Numbered from the stretch's first letter, positions 1 to 9,300 are shown. The stretch is DNA of 64,000 nucleotides from Amycolatopsis mediterranei (GCF_026017845.1 NZ_CP100416.1:4767608-4831607), one strand, 5' to 3'. Notes: a model not told the origin generated them from the letters alone. A program made the numbers and translations.

Positions 1-126
1 CCCCGGGGGCCCTCCCCAACCCCCCCCCCCCCGCCCGGCCGGGGGCCGCCGGGCCCCGCGGCGGGGGGGCGGGGGGGCGCCCCCGGGCGCGGCCGCCCCC
101 CGGGGGGGGGGGGGGCCCCCCCGGCG
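1..126. other. Low-complexity G/C-only contig end (probable sequencing artefact)
   Basis: Only three of the first 120 bases are A or T (positions 13, 18 and 19), and positions 20-126 are exclusively G and C, arranged as homopolymer runs of up to about 15. Normal coding DNA in this window never looks like this, even at its GC content. The stretch sits exactly where the next gene of an ABC transporter operon should continue. I read it as unreliable base calls at a contig end rather than biology. Confidence 0.75.
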
Positions 127-152
127 ACGGTCTGGGACGCTGCGACAACCAT
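121..152 (-). CDS. Start of truncated gene, likely sugar ABC transporter permease (partial)
   Basis: Nine bases after the stop of the solute-binding protein gene there is an ATG at 152 reading leftward, preceded by an AAGGA ribosome-binding site that overlaps the upstream TAA. The first residues read MVVASQTVAG, after which the frame enters the unreliable G/C-only contig end. In this family the binding-protein gene is normally followed by one or two membrane permease genes, so a permease is the natural expectation. Nothing in the few visible codons proves it. Confidence 0.4.
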
Positions 153-160
153 CGTCGTCC

Positions 161-1507
161 TTACTTCGCCACGGGGATGGACTGGCGTTGCAGGTCGGTG
201 ATCGTCGCCGCGCCGGCATCGGAGAGCGCCTTGCCGAGCGTCCCGGAACCGGACAGCGCGGCGCCGAAGCCGTCACGGACGTGGGCGTAGGTCTGCTCCA
301 TCGACGGTCCCCAGGTGAAGTCCTGGCTGACGCCCTTGCCCGCGTCGCGGAACACCGCGTCGACGTCCTGGCCGCCGAAGAACTGCGTGTTCTCCGGCGA
401 CGCCTTCGCCGACCCCTGGGCGGCGACGGTGGCCGGGTAGATGCCGCCCTGGGCGGTCAGGATGGCCAGCGCCTGCGGGTCGCTGTTGAGCCACAGGGCG
501 AACTGCGCCGCTTCGGCCGGGTGCTTGGTCCCGGCGAACACCGCGGTGGTGGAGCCACCCCAGTTGCCGGAGCGCTGCTCACCCTTGGTCCACTGCGGAA
601 GGGGCGCCACGGCCCACTTCCCGGCGGTCGAGGGCGCGGCCTTCGCGATCGTGCCGACGCCCCAGACGGCCCCGGTCCAGGTGGCGATCTGGCCGGAGTC
701 CAGCGCCTTGTTCCAGGATTCGGAGAAGCCCTGGTAGTTCGAGACCAGGCCCTGCGAAAGCAGGTTCTGCCAGTAGCCGGCGACCTTGGTGGACGCGGGG
801 TCGGTCAGGTTCACCTTCCACTGCCGGCCGTCCTGGGTGAACCAGTGCCCGCCCGCCTGCCAGACGAGACCGGCGAACCAGTTGACGTCCTTCTGCGGGA
901 AGTGCGTGATCGTGAGGCCGGGGTCCGCGGCGTGCAGGGTCTTCGCGGCTTCGGCGTACTCGTCCCAGGTCGCCGGCACCGGCACGTGGTACTTCTCGAA
1001 CAGGTCCTTGCGGTAGAACAGGCCCATCGGGCCGGTGTCCTGCGGGATGGCGAAGACACCGTCGCCGCCCACCGAAGCCTGCGCCCAGGTCCAGTCCACG
1101 AACTTGGACTTGGCGTCCGCGACGCCGGGGCAGGCCGAGATGTCCCGCAGGCCCTGCTGGACGCGGAAACCGGGGAGGGAGTCGAACTCGACCTGCCCGA
1201 GGTCCGGCGCCTGGTTCGCCTTCAGCGCGGTGAACATCTTGTTGTAGGTGCCCTGGTTGCCCTGCGGCGTTTGTTCGACGCTGACGTGGATGTCGGGGTG
1301 CCCCTGGTTCCACAGGGCGACGGCCTGGTCGATGCCGGGCAGCCAGGACCAGAACGACAGCTCCACCTTGCCGCCCGCTGGCGCACAGGCCGCGGCGGCC
1401 GGGGCGGCGGTGTCGGCGGAGCCGCAGCCGGAGGTCACCAGGGCGAGCGCGGCCACGGCGGCGCCCAGCCGGCGGAGCCGGTTCGTCGGGGGAGAGGTAC
1501 GCACCAT
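161..1507 (-). CDS. Extracellular sugar-binding lipoprotein of an ABC transporter
   Basis: A 448-residue solute-binding protein of the family-1 (carbohydrate) type, which captures a sugar outside the membrane and delivers it to an ABC permease. The N-terminus has basic residues, a hydrophobic stretch and a lipobox ending at Cys28 (LVTSGC), so it should be lipid-anchored. The mature part shows the usual features: a beta strand with FWSW, then QAPDLGQVEFDSLPGF and a GLFYRKDLFEKYHVPVPATW stretch typical of the cluster. I chose the ATG at 1507 because the frame upstream is arginine/proline-rich shadow sequence and an AAAGGA site lies 9 bases before it. The substrate cannot be read from sequence; the adjacent LacI regulator and cellulolytic neighbours suggest an oligosaccharide. 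Confidence 0.9.
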   Translation of the reverse strand: MVRTSPPTNRLRRLGAAVAALALVTSGCGSADTAAPAAAACAPAGGKVELSFWSWLPGIDQAVALWNQGHPDIHVSVEQTPQGNQGTYNKMFTALKANQAPDLGQVEFDSLPGFRVQQGLRDISACPGVADAKSKFVDWTWAQASVGGDGVFAIPQDTGPMGLFYRKDLFEKYHVPVPATWDEYAEAAKTLHAADPGLTITHFPQKDVNWFAGLVWQAGGHWFTQDGRQWKVNLTDPASTKVAGYWQNLLSQGLVSNYQGFSESWNKALDSGQIATWTGAVWGVGTIAKAAPSTAGKWAVAPLPQWTKGEQRSGNWGGSTTAVFAGTKHPAEAAQFALWLNSDPQALAILTAQGGIYPATVAAQGSAKASPENTQFFGGQDVDAVFRDAGKGVSQDFTWGPSMEQTYAHVRDGFGAALSGSGTLGKALSDAGAATITDLQRQSIPVAK

Positions 1508-1544
1508 TGCGTTCGGTCCTTTCGAGGGGGCGGCGGCTTCGGTT

Positions 1545-1886
1545 TCAGCTTCGGCCGAGGCCCGGCGTGGCGAGCCGGACATCGGGGACGGGGGCGGGAA
1601 GCGGCTCGGTGGCCCTCCCGAGGGGCCGGAGCGGGCGTCCACTGTGGACCAGGTACCGGTGGCAGCCGGCGGCTCGGGCGGGCCGGCTCGCGGGAGGCAG
1701 CGGACCGCCGGGGCGCGGGGCGAGTTCCGCGCGGGCGGCCCGGCCTTCGCGCAACGGCTCCCCGTCGGCGCGCCCGCCGCGCTCGACCGCGGCGAGGTGG
1801 TCTTCGAGAGCGGCCCCGGGCGCGGCGCGGACCGGAACGACCGGCGGCAGGGGCGAGCCCAGCGCCCTCGGCGTGCCTGCGCCCAT
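1545..1886 (-). CDS. Uncharacterised open frame between promoter and binding-protein gene
   Basis: A 113-codon frame begins with an ATG at 1886 behind a GAGGAG ribosome-binding site (8-base spacing) and ends 37 bases before the sugar-binding protein gene. Its third codon positions are very GC-rich and its second positions less so, as in real genes of this DNA. It would also explain why the promoter and operators at 1927-1997 lie more than 400 bases from the binding-protein start. The product is rich in Ala, Pro, Gly and Arg and matches no family I recognise. It may be a small gene, a remnant of a larger one, or just a long leader. Confidence 0.3.
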   Translation of the reverse strand: MGAGTPRALGSPLPPVVPVRAAPGAALEDHLAAVERGGRADGEPLREGRAARAELAPRPGGPLPPASRPARAAGCHRYLVHSGRPLRPLGRATEPLPAPVPDVRLATPGLGRS

Positions 1887-1926
1887 GCCGCTGTCTCCTC
1901 TCCGCCACGCTGTCGGAACTGCTGTC

Positions 1927-1997
1927 GGGAACGTTCCCGGGAATGTTCCCGGCCGCTGTTCCCGGGGAGTATGCGCACCTCGGCGGGACCCCGTCAA
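1927..1997 (-). promoter_or_regulatory. Promoter plus tandem LacI-type operators
   Basis: Reading leftward, a TTGACG box (1992-1997) is followed after 18 bases by CATACT (1968-1973), a good vegetative promoter. Just downstream of the predicted start lie two adjoining 12-bp palindromes: GGGAACGTTCCC (1927-1938, perfect) and GGGAATGTTCCC (1939-1950, one mismatch), with a further TTCCC half-site at 1959-1963. The central CG and symmetric arms are typical of LacI-family operators. The LacI gene immediately upstream (2022-3020) is the obvious candidate regulator. Confidence 0.7.
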
Positions 1998-2021
1998 GGG
2001 GCATTACTCGACGGATTCGAC

Positions 2022-3020
2022 TCAGGCGGTCGCGCGCGTGATCAACGAAACCGGCAGCGAGATCCGGTCGGCGGTGTCCGCCAGCAGGGCCCGGACCAGG
2101 GCCTGGCCGTGGTCGTACTTGTCGATCCGGACCGTGCTGAGCGGCGGGTTCAGGTACGCCGACATCTCCAGGTCGTCGAAGCCGACCACCGCGCAGTCCC
2201 CGGGCACCGCGCCGCCGCGGGCGAGGACCGCCTGAACCGCCCCGATGCCCATCAGGTCGTTGAACGCGAAGATGCCGTTGACCTCCGGCCACGCCGCCAG
2301 CAGCCGGTGGGTCGCTTCCGTGCCGCCCGGGATGGTCGGCGGTCCCTGGACGATCCGGGCCGAGACGTCGCCGAAGCCCAGCGCCGCGCACGCCGTGACG
2401 AACGCCAGCCGCCGCTCGTCGACCGCGACGCCGACCGAACTGTCCAGCATGCCGAGGCAGGCGTGCGGTCGTCGGGCGAGCAGCTCGACGGCCGCCGCGG
2501 TGCCGGTCGCGAAGTCGTTGCTCACCGAGGCCGCCACCTCCGTCGGCAGCTCCCGGTCGGCGACGACCAGCGGGACCGAGCGCGCGTAGTCGGCCAGGAC
2601 GTCGTCGGGGGTGCCGTAGAAGAAGCCGACGACGCCGCGTGCGGAGCGGGCCAGCGCGTCCTCGATGGCGTCGCGTTCCCGGCCCGGGTCGGCGTCGGTG
2701 TTGTACAGCACGACGCTGCAGCCGGCCGCTTCCGCCGCGTCGTACACCCCGCGCGCCACGGCCGGGTAGAACGGGTTCGCGATGTCGGAGACGATCAGGG
2801 CGATGACGTCCGACCGCTGGGTGCGCATCCCCTTCGCCAGCGCACTCGGCCGGTAGCCCAGCCGGGTCGCCGCCGCCAGCACGCGCTCACGGGTGTCCGG
2901 GGCGATCTCCGGCAGGTCGCGCAGGGCCCGCGAAACCGTCTGCCGCCCCACGCCGGCTTCCCGGGCCACGTCCTCGATCGTCACGCGCTTGACGCGCGGC
3001 AGCCGCCCGCGTTCCGTCAC
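2022..3020 (-). CDS. LacI-family transcriptional repressor
   Basis: A 332-residue sugar-responsive repressor. Residues ~10-60 form the LacI helix-turn-helix (VTIEDVAREAGVGRQTVSRA) followed by the hinge helix region (LGYRPSALAKGM), and the rest is a periplasmic-binding-protein-like sensor domain (DVIALIVSDIANPFYPAVA). The GTG start at 3020 is supported by a GGAGG site 7 bases upstream. It lies 33 bases downstream of a TetR gene on the same strand and directly upstream of a promoter with two tandem palindromes that drive the sugar-binding protein gene. It therefore most likely represses that transporter until its sugar appears. The inducer is unknown. Confidence 0.92.
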   Translation of the reverse strand: MTERGRLPRVKRVTIEDVAREAGVGRQTVSRALRDLPEIAPDTRERVLAAATRLGYRPSALAKGMRTQRSDVIALIVSDIANPFYPAVARGVYDAAEAAGCSVVLYNTDADPGRERDAIEDALARSARGVVGFFYGTPDDVLADYARSVPLVVADRELPTEVAASVSNDFATGTAAAVELLARRPHACLGMLDSSVGVAVDERRLAFVTACAALGFGDVSARIVQGPPTIPGGTEATHRLLAAWPEVNGIFAFNDLMGIGAVQAVLARGGAVPGDCAVVGFDDLEMSAYLNPPLSTVRIDKYDHGQALVRALLADTADRISLPVSLITRATA

Positions 3021-3053
3021 ACCGGCACCTCCCTCCGCGGTCAGACGACGAGC

Positions 3054-3653
3054 CTAAGGGGTCAGGGCGCGGCGCCACTGGCCGGTGACGCTCCGGCGCA
3101 GCGCCTCGGTGTCGGCACTGCCCGGATCGAGCAGCCGCTGCAGCGCGATCCCGCGCAGCTGCCCGACCACGGCGATCGCGACTTCGCCGGGGCTGATGTC
3201 CGGGTCGATGCTGCCGTCCGCGATACCGGCTTCGACGTCTTCCCGCAGGTCGGCGCGGAAGGCGGCGTCCCGCTCGCGGAAGACCGGGGCCAGGTCCGGC
3301 TGGGTGGCGGCTTCCGCCCACAGCAGCAGGAAAGCCTGGTTGAACACGCCGATCCGGCCGAGCTCGCCGAGGTAGCCGTCGATCAGCCGCAGCAGCCGGT
3401 CGAGGCCGGGCGGCAGGTCTTCGAGACCCGGGACGAACCCGGCCTGCGTGGCCCGCGCCAGCCGTTCGACCAGCGCCTGCTTCCCGCCGAAGTGGTGGGT
3501 GACGATGCCACGGCTGTATCCGGCGCGTTCCCCGACGCGGGCGAGCGTCAGCGAACGCACGCCCTGCTCGACGACGAGCTCGGCGGCGGCGGTCAGGAGG
3601 GCGGCTTCGGCCTGGTCGCGGCGTTCCTGCTGGGTGCGGCGTGCGGGGGGCAT
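3054..3653 (-). CDS. TetR/AcrR-family transcriptional regulator
   Basis: A 199-residue repressor with an N-terminal TetR helix-turn-helix at residues ~18-62 (AAELVVEQGVRSLTLARVGERAGYSRGIVTHHFGGK region) and an all-helical ligand-binding C-terminal half. It is divergent from a two-gene unit (DUF1330 protein and alpha/beta hydrolase) starting at 3732, with only 78 bases between them. That is the classic layout of a TetR repressor controlling the adjacent divergent genes and itself. No strong ribosome-binding site precedes the ATG at 3653. A downstream LacI gene on the same strand may be read through from it. Confidence 0.9.
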   Translation of the reverse strand: MPPARRTQQERRDQAEAALLTAAAELVVEQGVRSLTLARVGERAGYSRGIVTHHFGGKQALVERLARATQAGFVPGLEDLPPGLDRLLRLIDGYLGELGRIGVFNQAFLLLWAEAATQPDLAPVFRERDAAFRADLREDVEAGIADGSIDPDISPGEVAIAVVGQLRGIALQRLLDPGSADTEALRRSVTGQWRRALTP

Positions 3654-3673
3654 GGACGCAGCTTAACAAAGTA

Positions 3674-3695
3674 ACTTGCGTGTCGCCCAACAAGT
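3674..3695. promoter_or_regulatory. Possible TetR operator in divergent intergenic region
   Basis: ACTTG at 3674-3678 and CAAGT at 3691-3695 form a 5-bp inverted repeat with a 12-base spacer in the AT-richer middle of the 78-bp gap between the TetR gene and the DUF1330 gene. Position and symmetry fit an operator for the adjacent TetR protein. The arms are short, so the call is tentative. Confidence 0.4.
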
Positions 3696-3731
3696 ATGTG
3701 TAAGGTGGCAGCGAGACCCCAGGAGGATCCG

Positions 3732-4100
3732 ATGATCGAAATCGAAGACCGCGCCCTCGACACCCTGCTCGCCGACGACCCGGGTGGCCCGGTCGTGATG
3801 CTCAACCTGCTGCGGTTCCGCCCGGACGGCGGCCGCGAAAGCTACCAGCGCTACGCCGAAGCTCTCCGTGCCGAACTCAACCCCCGGTACGGCTTGGAGG
3901 TGGTGTACATCGGCAACGGCGATCCGGCGCTCGTCGCCGAGGACGGCCAGGCCTGGGACATGGTGGCGCTGGTCCGCTACCCGGACCGGAAGACCTTCGC
4001 CGCCATGATCCGCGATCCCGAGTACCAGGCGATCACCCACCTGCGCACCGAGGCGCTGCTGGAATCGGTCCTGCAGCCGACGGCGCCGGTGGCGGGCTGA
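3732..4100 (+). CDS. DUF1330 domain protein
   Basis: A 122-residue soluble protein of the DUF1330 / dimeric alpha-beta barrel type: VVMLNLLRFRPDGGRESYQRYAEAL and a later MVALVRYPDRKTFAAMIRDPEYQ segment are hallmarks of the family. The function of these small barrel proteins is generally not established. The ATG at 3732 has an AGGAGG site at 3721-3726. Its TGA shares one base with the ATG of the next gene, an alpha/beta hydrolase, so the two are almost certainly co-translated, and the divergent TetR gene is the likely regulator. Confidence 0.85.
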   Translation: MIEIEDRALDTLLADDPGGPVVMLNLLRFRPDGGRESYQRYAEALRAELNPRYGLEVVYIGNGDPALVAEDGQAWDMVALVRYPDRKTFAAMIRDPEYQAITHLRTEALLESVLQPTAPVAG

Positions 4101-4852
4101 TGCCCGCGGTGTTCGTCCACGGCAACCCGGAGACGGCGGCGGTCTGGGACCTGCTGCTGGCCGAGCTGGCGCCGTCGCGGTCCGATCCGGTCTGCCTGTC
4201 CCCGCCCGGCTTCGGCGCGCCCCTGCCCGCCGGGTTCGCCGCCACCCCGGCCGGCTACCGGGACTGGCTGGCCGGCGAACTGACGGCCTTCGGTGAGCCG
4301 GTGGACCTGGTGGGCCACGACTTCGGCGGCACGCACGTCGTCAACGTCGTGCTGAGCCACCCGCACCTGGTCCGCAGCTGGGTCAGCGACACGCTCGGCG
4401 CCTTCGACCCGGACTACGAGTGGCACGAATTCGCCCGCCGCTGGCAGACCCCGGGCGTCGGCGAGGCCGACGTCGCGGCGCGGTTCGGTGCCGCGGTCGA
4501 AGAGCGCACGGCGATGCTGGTGGAACGCGGGATGAGTGAAGCCGTCGCGGCCCGCGTCGCGGCGGGGCAGAACGAGGCGATGGGCCGCGCGGTGCTCACC
4601 CTCTACCGGTCCGCAGCCGCGACGGGTGCGCACGGTCTCGGGCTGCCGCTGGAACGCGCGGCGGCCCGGCCGGGGCTGGCCGTCCTGGCCACGGCCGACC
4701 ACGTCGTCGGCACCGAGGCGCAACGCCGCCGGGCGGCCGCCCGCGCCGGTGCCCGGGTCGCCGTCCTCGACGGACTGGGCCACTGGTGGATGACCCACGA
4801 CCCGGCCCGCGCCGCCGCGGTGCTGACCGGGTTCTGGGCGACCGTCCACTGA
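4100..4852 (+). CDS. Alpha/beta hydrolase, haloalkane dehalogenase/epoxide hydrolase-like
   Basis: A 250-residue alpha/beta-fold hydrolase. The oxyanion-hole motif HGNPETAAVW is at the N-terminus. The nucleophile elbow reads GHDFGG, with Asp74 in the nucleophile position as in epoxide hydrolases and haloalkane dehalogenases rather than the Ser of esterases, and a C-terminal GLGHWW supplies the catalytic His. It overlaps the stop of the DUF1330 gene by one base and ends three bases before the convergent expansin gene. The substrate is unknown. A TetR-controlled pair of this kind usually handles a small toxic or xenobiotic molecule, which is inference. Confidence 0.85.
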   Translation: MPAVFVHGNPETAAVWDLLLAELAPSRSDPVCLSPPGFGAPLPAGFAATPAGYRDWLAGELTAFGEPVDLVGHDFGGTHVVNVVLSHPHLVRSWVSDTLGAFDPDYEWHEFARRWQTPGVGEADVAARFGAAVEERTAMLVERGMSEAVAARVAAGQNEAMGRAVLTLYRSAAATGAHGLGLPLERAAARPGLAVLATADHVVGTEAQRRRAAARAGARVAVLDGLGHWWMTHDPARAAAVLTGFWATVH

Positions 4853-4855
4853 GGA

Positions 4856-6184
4856 TCAGCGGGCGGTGCAGACCAGCCCGGCCAGCGGCTGGGACGTGCC
4901 GGTGACGACGGCGCCCCAGGTCGTCGTCGCCCCGGCGGCCAGCGTCCCGTTGTAGGTCGCGTTGGCCGCCCGCACCTGCTGGCCGGTCTGGGTGGGCACG
5001 GCGTTCCACGAGTTGGTCACCTGCTGGGTGCCCGCGAACGAGAACGCCGTCGTCCAGCCGGACAGCGCGGCCGAGCCGGTGTTCTTGACGGTGAACTCGA
5101 GCTGGTGGCCGCCGTTCCACGAAGACGTGACCCCGGAGGTCACCGCGCACGACGCCCCGGCCGGGGTGGTCGACGTGGTGGGAGTCGTCGGCGTGGTCGG
5201 AGACGTCGGCGTTGTCGGAGTCGTGGTGGGGGTGCCGGCCCCGGTCGTGTAGCCGATGCCGGTGTAGGCGGCCGCGCAACCCGAAAGACACTGGTCCGGC
5301 AACGTGAAGCGGTAGACGCGGCCGTCGTTGACGAGCGTGTCACTCGCGTCCCGGACCCGGATCGCGTACGCGGTGCCCGCCGCGGCGGTCGGGCCGATGA
5401 TGAAGGCCTGCCCGAGGTCGCTGTCCGGCTGCGCCTGCTGCCAGCTGCCGTCCGCGCCGAGGAACTCCACGCCGTGCACGCCGTTGGGCAGGTGCGACAC
5501 GGCGATGGCCGTCCAATACCGCTGCGCGCCTTGGAGGAAGCCGAGTTTCAGGTCGCCGGTGTAGCTGGGCGCGGGCACGTAGGACCACGAGACGTGCCGG
5601 TTGTTCCAGTGCGCGGGGTTCATGTCGCCGACCGGGACGCCGTTCTTCAAGAACCGGTTGAGCGACGCGGTCGACAGGTCGAGGTGCCCGGGATCGTCGC
5701 GGCACCAGGCGTTCGAGTCGCCGCAGCTGTCGGCCACGACCATGGTCAGCTGGGCGCCGGCGTATCCGTCGGTCACCCAGGAACCGTTGCGGCAGAACGG
5801 TTGCCCCGGCGCGCCGTCGTTGACGCCGGTGCAGTAGTCGCCGATGGTGACCTGCACGAACCGCCCGCAGTTGCGGCCGTTGTCCCACAGGCCGATCTTC
5901 GCGGCCTGGGACGGGGGGATCGGCCGCGGGTAGAAGCTGTAGTCGCCGGGGGTGTTGTAGACGTTGAGGGCGACGAAATCGGGCGAATCGAGCACGTCCT
6001 GCGGCAGGCCGCAGCCGCCGTAGGGGGCGCCGAGCGCGTCGAAGTGGGTCGCGTTGCCGGTGACCGGGGAGGCCGGTGCGGCACCGGATTTCCACGGCCA
6101 CAGCAGGGAAACCGTCACGACGAGGACGGCGATCACGGCGAGCACGCCCGGGCGCGCGGCCATCCGGCGGGAGGCGGATCCCAT
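4856..6184 (-). CDS. Secreted expansin-like protein with C-terminal CBM2
   Basis: A 442-residue exported protein. Residues 1-36 are a signal/anchor segment. From ~42 the sequence TGNATHFDALGAPYGGCG matches the expansin/GH45-like six-stranded barrel, with the conserved HFD at 47-49, and a second sandwich-like domain follows. A Thr/Pro-rich linker (~TTTPTTPTSPTTPTTP) leads to a C-terminal family-2 cellulose-binding module (about residues 340-442) with spaced Trp residues and flanking Cys. Bacterial expansins loosen cellulose-matrix contacts without hydrolysis. The ATG has a GGAAGGAG site 5 bases upstream. A promoter and CebR-type box precede it, shared in style with the GH5 cellulase gene at 11113-12510. 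Confidence 0.85.
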   Translation of the reverse strand: MGSASRRMAARPGVLAVIAVLVVTVSLLWPWKSGAAPASPVTGNATHFDALGAPYGGCGLPQDVLDSPDFVALNVYNTPGDYSFYPRPIPPSQAAKIGLWDNGRNCGRFVQVTIGDYCTGVNDGAPGQPFCRNGSWVTDGYAGAQLTMVVADSCGDSNAWCRDDPGHLDLSTASLNRFLKNGVPVGDMNPAHWNNRHVSWSYVPAPSYTGDLKLGFLQGAQRYWTAIAVSHLPNGVHGVEFLGADGSWQQAQPDSDLGQAFIIGPTAAAGTAYAIRVRDASDTLVNDGRVYRFTLPDQCLSGCAAAYTGIGYTTGAGTPTTTPTTPTSPTTPTTPTTSTTPAGASCAVTSGVTSSWNGGHQLEFTVKNTGSAALSGWTTAFSFAGTQQVTNSWNAVPTQTGQQVRAANATYNGTLAAGATTTWGAVVTGTSQPLAGLVCTAR

Positions 6185-6246
6185 GGACTCTCCTTCCGCC
6201 TTCGGTCACCGCGACCGGCGGACGAGCAGCCCCGGGCGGCGATGTC

Positions 6247-6289
6247 TGGAAGCGCTCCCAGAATCCCCCGCGCACCCGCCGTTTGTCAA
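6247..6289 (-). promoter_or_regulatory. Promoter with CebR-type operator for the expansin gene
   Basis: Reading leftward, a perfect TTGACA (6284-6289) is followed after 18 bases by GATTCT (6260-6265), and directly downstream lies TGGGAGCGCTTCCA (6247-6260 on this strand). The published CebR box of actinomycetes is TGGGAGCGCTCCCA, so this is one mismatch away. CebR is a LacI-family repressor released by cellobiose/cellotriose. Confidence 0.75.
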
Positions 6290-6303
6290 TCGCCTCCCCG
6301 CCG

Positions 6304-9300
6304 TTACGCCGGCCCGCGCGCCACGACCGTCAGCCGGTCGAGGGTGAGCCGGCCGGCGGTCAGCCGGAGGCCGATCGCGGGAGACCAGCCGGTGCCGACC
6401 GCTGTGCCGAAACCGGGGCTCCGCCCCGGGCCGGGGGCTCCGCCACCCGGATCCCCCGGAAAGCCGGGTGAGCCGGCCGGGATCGTGCGCAGCAGCTGCC
6501 ACCGGCCCTGGTGGCCCAGCCAGCTCGTCAGCCCGCCCCGGTGGTCCGACACGACGGCGAACCGGTCGCCCGGGGACCAGGTGACCGCGGTGCAGCATCC
6601 GCCGGTCACGTCGTCGCCGTAGTCGCGCCCGCCCGCGCGCACGTCCGCGCCGGACGTGCCGAAGTGGTTGTTGTACCAGGCCAGGGCGAGATCGTCGGGC
6701 CCGTCGGCGCGGCCGAGGAGCACGCTGTCCTCCGGCGCCCCGCCGGCGAAGGCACGGGGTTCGAGGAGCACCGCGAAGTCGCCGGCCGGGGCGGCCACCG
6801 GCGCCACGAGCACGGCGGAAGACTGCCGGCTCGCGGACGCGACCAGTGCGCCGTCGGCCTGGCTCAGTTCGGGCACCGGTTCCCCGAACCGCGCGCCGAT
6901 CCGGTACGGCTTCAGCTGGTTTCCGCTGAAGTCGTCGTCCCACACCGGCGTGCCGAAGTCGGCGGGATCGAAGACGACCTCCGCCTGCACGAGGTCCGCG
7001 GTGCTGCGCACCGGGGTGCCGTGGTCGAGCGTGCTCACGAGCAGCCGCACCGGGGCCCGGGTGCCCACCGGCGTGTCCGCGGGGGCCGTCACGCGCCACC
7101 GCAGCGGCACGGGCCGTCCCGGGGTGAGCCGGAGGTCGCCGACCGGGCCCATCGGCTGGGCCGTCCAGCCGCGCGGCAGCGTGAGCGCGGGCCGGACGGT
7201 CATCGCCCGCGAGCTGCGGATCGAGCCGCTGAGTTCGATCGCCTGCCCGGGCCGCACGCTCACCGGACCGTCCTGGAGCCGGACGTCGAGCTGCTCGTCC
7301 TCGGCGCGCCACGCCTGCACCGCCGTGATCCCGACCGCGCCACCGTCCACTCTGGACGGCAGGACGCGGAGCCCGTCGGTGCGGACCGGCGGCTGGACGA
7401 GAACGCGGTTCGGCTTGCCCCGCACCGGTGCGCCGGGATCCCGGTGCTGGCCGGGGAGCTCGGCCCACGTCCCGTCGGCCGTGCGGTACTGCAGGGCGTA
7501 GGAGTCCGGCGTGCGGACGCCGCCCCCGTCGTCGTAGAAGGAGATCCGGACGTCGGAGACGTCGGTGGCCGCGCCGATGTCGACGGCCAGCCAGTCGCTG
7601 CGGTTCGGGCTGCCGTAGCTCGTCCAGCGCGTCGACGGGACGTCGAGGTCGAAGTCCTGGCCGTCGATCGCGTTCGCCGGGCTGTCCCCGTGCCAGGTGT
7701 AGGACGCGGACGCCGCCGGATAGCCGGTGCGGCCGGGGTTCGCCAGGTCGTCGACGACGCGGGCGGGGCCGGCCGGCTTGCCCGGGCGCACCGGCACGTC
7801 GACCGCCGTCAGGCCGCTCTGGTGGTGCACGAGCTTGCCGTCCAGCCAGACGCTCAGGCCCGCCCCCTGCCGGTAGACGTGGCCGTCACGGTCCCAGGCG
7901 ACGGTCAGGTTCCGGCCGTGGTAGGGCACGTTCTCGACGGCGAAGTGGTCCCAAGTGGACGGAACGAGCGGCGCGAGCCGCACGTGGTCGCCCTGCTGGG
8001 GCCGGATGCCGAGCAGCCCGGACAGCACGAGGTCGTCGAACGTCGAGTGGTTGTAGTCGTCGCTGTGCCCGGGGGAGTCGTACAGCCAGCGGTCTTCGTC
8101 GGGGTAGTGCGCTTCGGCGACGTAGGGCCGGCCGTTCTTGCGCTGGGTGAGGGCGTACCCGTGCAGCAGGGCGTAGTAGTCCTGCGTGGAGACGTAGGGC
8201 TGCGGGGGATAGTCGGTGAGCAGGTTCGCCAGTGCGGTGAGGGTCTGGCTGGTCGCGTAGGGCCAGCTCGGACCCGTCCAGCGGCAGCACCCCTGCTGCA
8301 CGTCGTGCATGAACCACGGGCTCCGCCGTTCGACGGTGGTGGGCCCGAAGGGGGCGGCGAAGCCCGCCGGGTCGGTCACCTGCGACCAAGCGGCGGAGGC
8401 ACCGGCCGGGGCCATGTGGAAGTACCAGGGCACGAAGCCCATCTCTTCGCGGTCCGCGATCTTGGTGCGCGCGGGGTTGGCGTCCCGCATGACGTGCTTG
8501 TAGAACTGGTCGCCGCCGTCCCACAGGAGGCGTTGCTGGTTCGCCTGCAGGGAGCGGGCGTCCCGGTCGTACCGGTCGGCGAGCTGCCGGTCGCCGGGTG
8601 CGCCGCGCCGGCGCAGCAGGCTCGCGATGGCCACCGCGTCGCCGTATTGGTAGGCGTTGAGCGTCGGGCGGAAGCCGGCGCCGCCGTGGTAGGGATCCGG
8701 GCTCTGGTAGGAACTCGCGGTGTACTCCATGGCGTCCCAGACCGGAACCTGCCAGTAGAGGCCGAGCTGCGCGTCGAACTGGGGTGCCCAGGCGGCCCAC
8801 TGCCGCTGCAGTTCGGGGAGCCGGTCGACGGCGAAGTCCCACCGGCCGTCGACGGCGGCCCGGGCGAGCACGGCGTCGGCGGCCCAGAACGAGTATTCGT
8901 GGGCCCAGTCGGTGGTGTTCTCGTTGAGGCCGTCGGTCGCCGGCTTGGCGCCCGCGCCGCTGCCGCGCAGCCAGTAGTCGACGTAGTCGTCGAGGTACCG
9001 GTGGTCGCGCAGCCACCGCCCTTCGTAGAGGTGGTGCCCGGCGGCGGCGTCGATCCCGCCGCCGGGAGCGGAGTACCCGACCGGGCCGAGGAATTCGGAG
9101 ACGATCCACCCGTCCTTCGGACCGCTGTACTTCAGGGCTTCCTGGTAGGTGCGCCACCGGTAGTAGTAGGTGTCTTCGATCGCCTTGTCGGGCAGGTCGA
9201 CGAACGGGATGTTGGCTTCGTACCAGCCGGGATCGCTCAAGCCGGCGAGCTTGCCTGCGTGGTCGAGTAGGTGCGTCCCGGGCCCGGGATCGGGGTACAT

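Noticed and set aside
1508-1978. 605-residue frame extending the sugar-binding protein upstream by ~157 codons
   Set aside because: The extension is Arg/Pro/Ser-rich shadow sequence; the lipoprotein signal begins at ATG 1507 with a proper ribosome-binding site.
188-2041. Long plus-strand frames across the first 3.7 kb (617 and 808 codons)
   Set aside because: They are antisense to the binding-protein, LacI and TetR genes and have composition expected of GC-rich mirror frames; no domain is recognisable.
6511-9270. 919-codon plus-strand frame
   Set aside because: Antisense to the large glycosidase gene; rich in Val/Arg/Gly with no recognisable domains.
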